NCBI GenBank assembly: GCA_963846635.1
Contig: CAWJXM010000059.1
Span: 62,001 to 126,000 of the forward strand
DNA from: AP-15 sp963846635
GTDB taxonomy: Bacteria; Pseudomonadota; Alphaproteobacteria; ATCC43930; CGMCC-115725
Length of the DNA: 64,000 nucleotides
Direction: 5' to 3'
The notes beneath the pieces are model-generated. The model saw only the letters and a list, made by a program, of their open reading frames with translations. It made no database searches and was not told the origin of the DNA. The translations under genes were made by a program, and so were the position numbers. This document shows, one piece after another, positions 63,631 to 64,000 of this stretch (positions within the stretch are counted from its first letter, which is position 1; each line of letters begins with the position of its first letter).

Positions 63631-64000
63631 TCACACCGGGCGTTTCCAGCCGAGCCAGTCGCAGATCGCGTCGCCCATGACCAGTTCCTTGTCGCGGCCC
63701 TGCAGCCACGGCAATTCCTCGGTAAACATCGTTACGCATTGCCGGTATGAGCACGGCATGCGGGTGATGTCGGTGCCCCAGAAGCAGCGCTGCGGGCCAA
63801 AGGCGTCAAAGATCTGGCGAATGTATTTGTGGATGTTGCGATAGGGATAGGGTTCGCTCGAATAGCTCGGAGCGCCAGACAATTTGACCGCGACATTCGG
63901 ATATTTGGCGAGTGCCAGCATCTCGCCGAGATTGGCAAACGCGGCGTCGTCCTTCCCGGAACCGCCGGGGCCACCGCGGCCATGGTGGTCGAGATGCAAC
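63631..64000 (-). CDS. COG3618-type amidohydrolase, C-terminal part (runs off window)
   Basis: About 123 C-terminal residues; the N-terminus lies beyond base 64000. HLDHHGRGGPGG, ALAKYPNVAVKLSGAPSYSSE, CFWGTDITRMPCSYRQC and FTEELPWL match the gene at 3790 block by block. The metal and active-site aspartate (WGTD) is present. Same family of lactone or amide hydrolases. Confidence 0.85.
   Translation of the reverse strand, partial: LHLDHHGRGGPGGSGKDDAAFANLGEMLALAKYPNVAVKLSGAPSYSSEPYPYRNIHKYIRQIFDAFGPQRCFWGTDITRMPCSYRQCVTMFTEELPWLQGRDKELVMGDAICDWLGWKRPV

Overview
The window looks like a chromosomal segment of a high-GC alphaproteobacterium, probably an uncultured soil or freshwater lineage. The evidence is the complete HpnC/D/E-type squalene and hopanoid locus, a double cold-shock-domain protein of the alphaproteobacterial kind, a UrtA/UrtB-type transporter, several COG3618 amidohydrolases and a dense coat of palindromic intergenic repeats. 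I cannot name the genus from sequence alone.

Layout. 0-9 kb: start of a urea-type ABC transporter (urtB partial, urtA with a sigma-54-like promoter) behind an MmgE/PrpD gene, then a divergent catabolic run (amidohydrolase, VOC protein, unusual SDR, small lipoprotein), a cold-shock protein, and an FAH hydrolase/SDR pair resembling the last steps of non-phosphorylative L-fucose-type sugar breakdown. 9-12 kb: repeats, a lower-GC membrane protein and a complete IS982-family element with a 6-bp target duplication. 12-25 kb: hopanoid locus in three blocks: hpnI-hpnJ-(PhaC-like hydrolase)-hpnK; ispH-hpnH; hpnC-hpnD-hpnE-shc-hpnG. Together they make squalene, cyclise it, add and trim the adenosyl side chain, and build the cyclitol-ether head group. 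25-36 kb: YedK-type DNA-repair protein, GNAT, deacetylase-like hydrolase, split chromate transporter, a LysR gene divergent from emrAB, and a lyase/amidohydrolase pair. 36-46 kb: Cache and PEBP-like exported proteins, a branched-chain amino-acid-type ABC transporter operon (SBP, livH, livM, livG, livF) with a lone higA inside it, and two MFS permeases. 46-50 kb: duplicated NIPSNAP genes and duplicated amidases in one operon. 50-56 kb: two nuclease-fold orphans, then a methyltransferase/LMW-PTP/ATP-grasp/deacetylase cluster. 56-64 kb: amidohydrolase, MntA-HepT toxin-antitoxin pair, thiolase-like/DUF35 pair, tRNA-Asn with an IS110 remnant, LLM flavoprotein, an unrecognised beta-rich protein and the C-terminus of another amidohydrolase.

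A striking overall property is the number of broken reading frames. At least twelve genes that otherwise look intact (including hpnC, hpnG, hpnK, livM, livG, an amidase and mntA) carry a one-base frame break, and one methyltransferase carries an in-frame TGA. Because they hit many unrelated and probably useful genes, uncorrected indel errors in the assembly are the simplest explanation, but real decay cannot be excluded from the sequence alone. I give such genes as single features spanning both frames.
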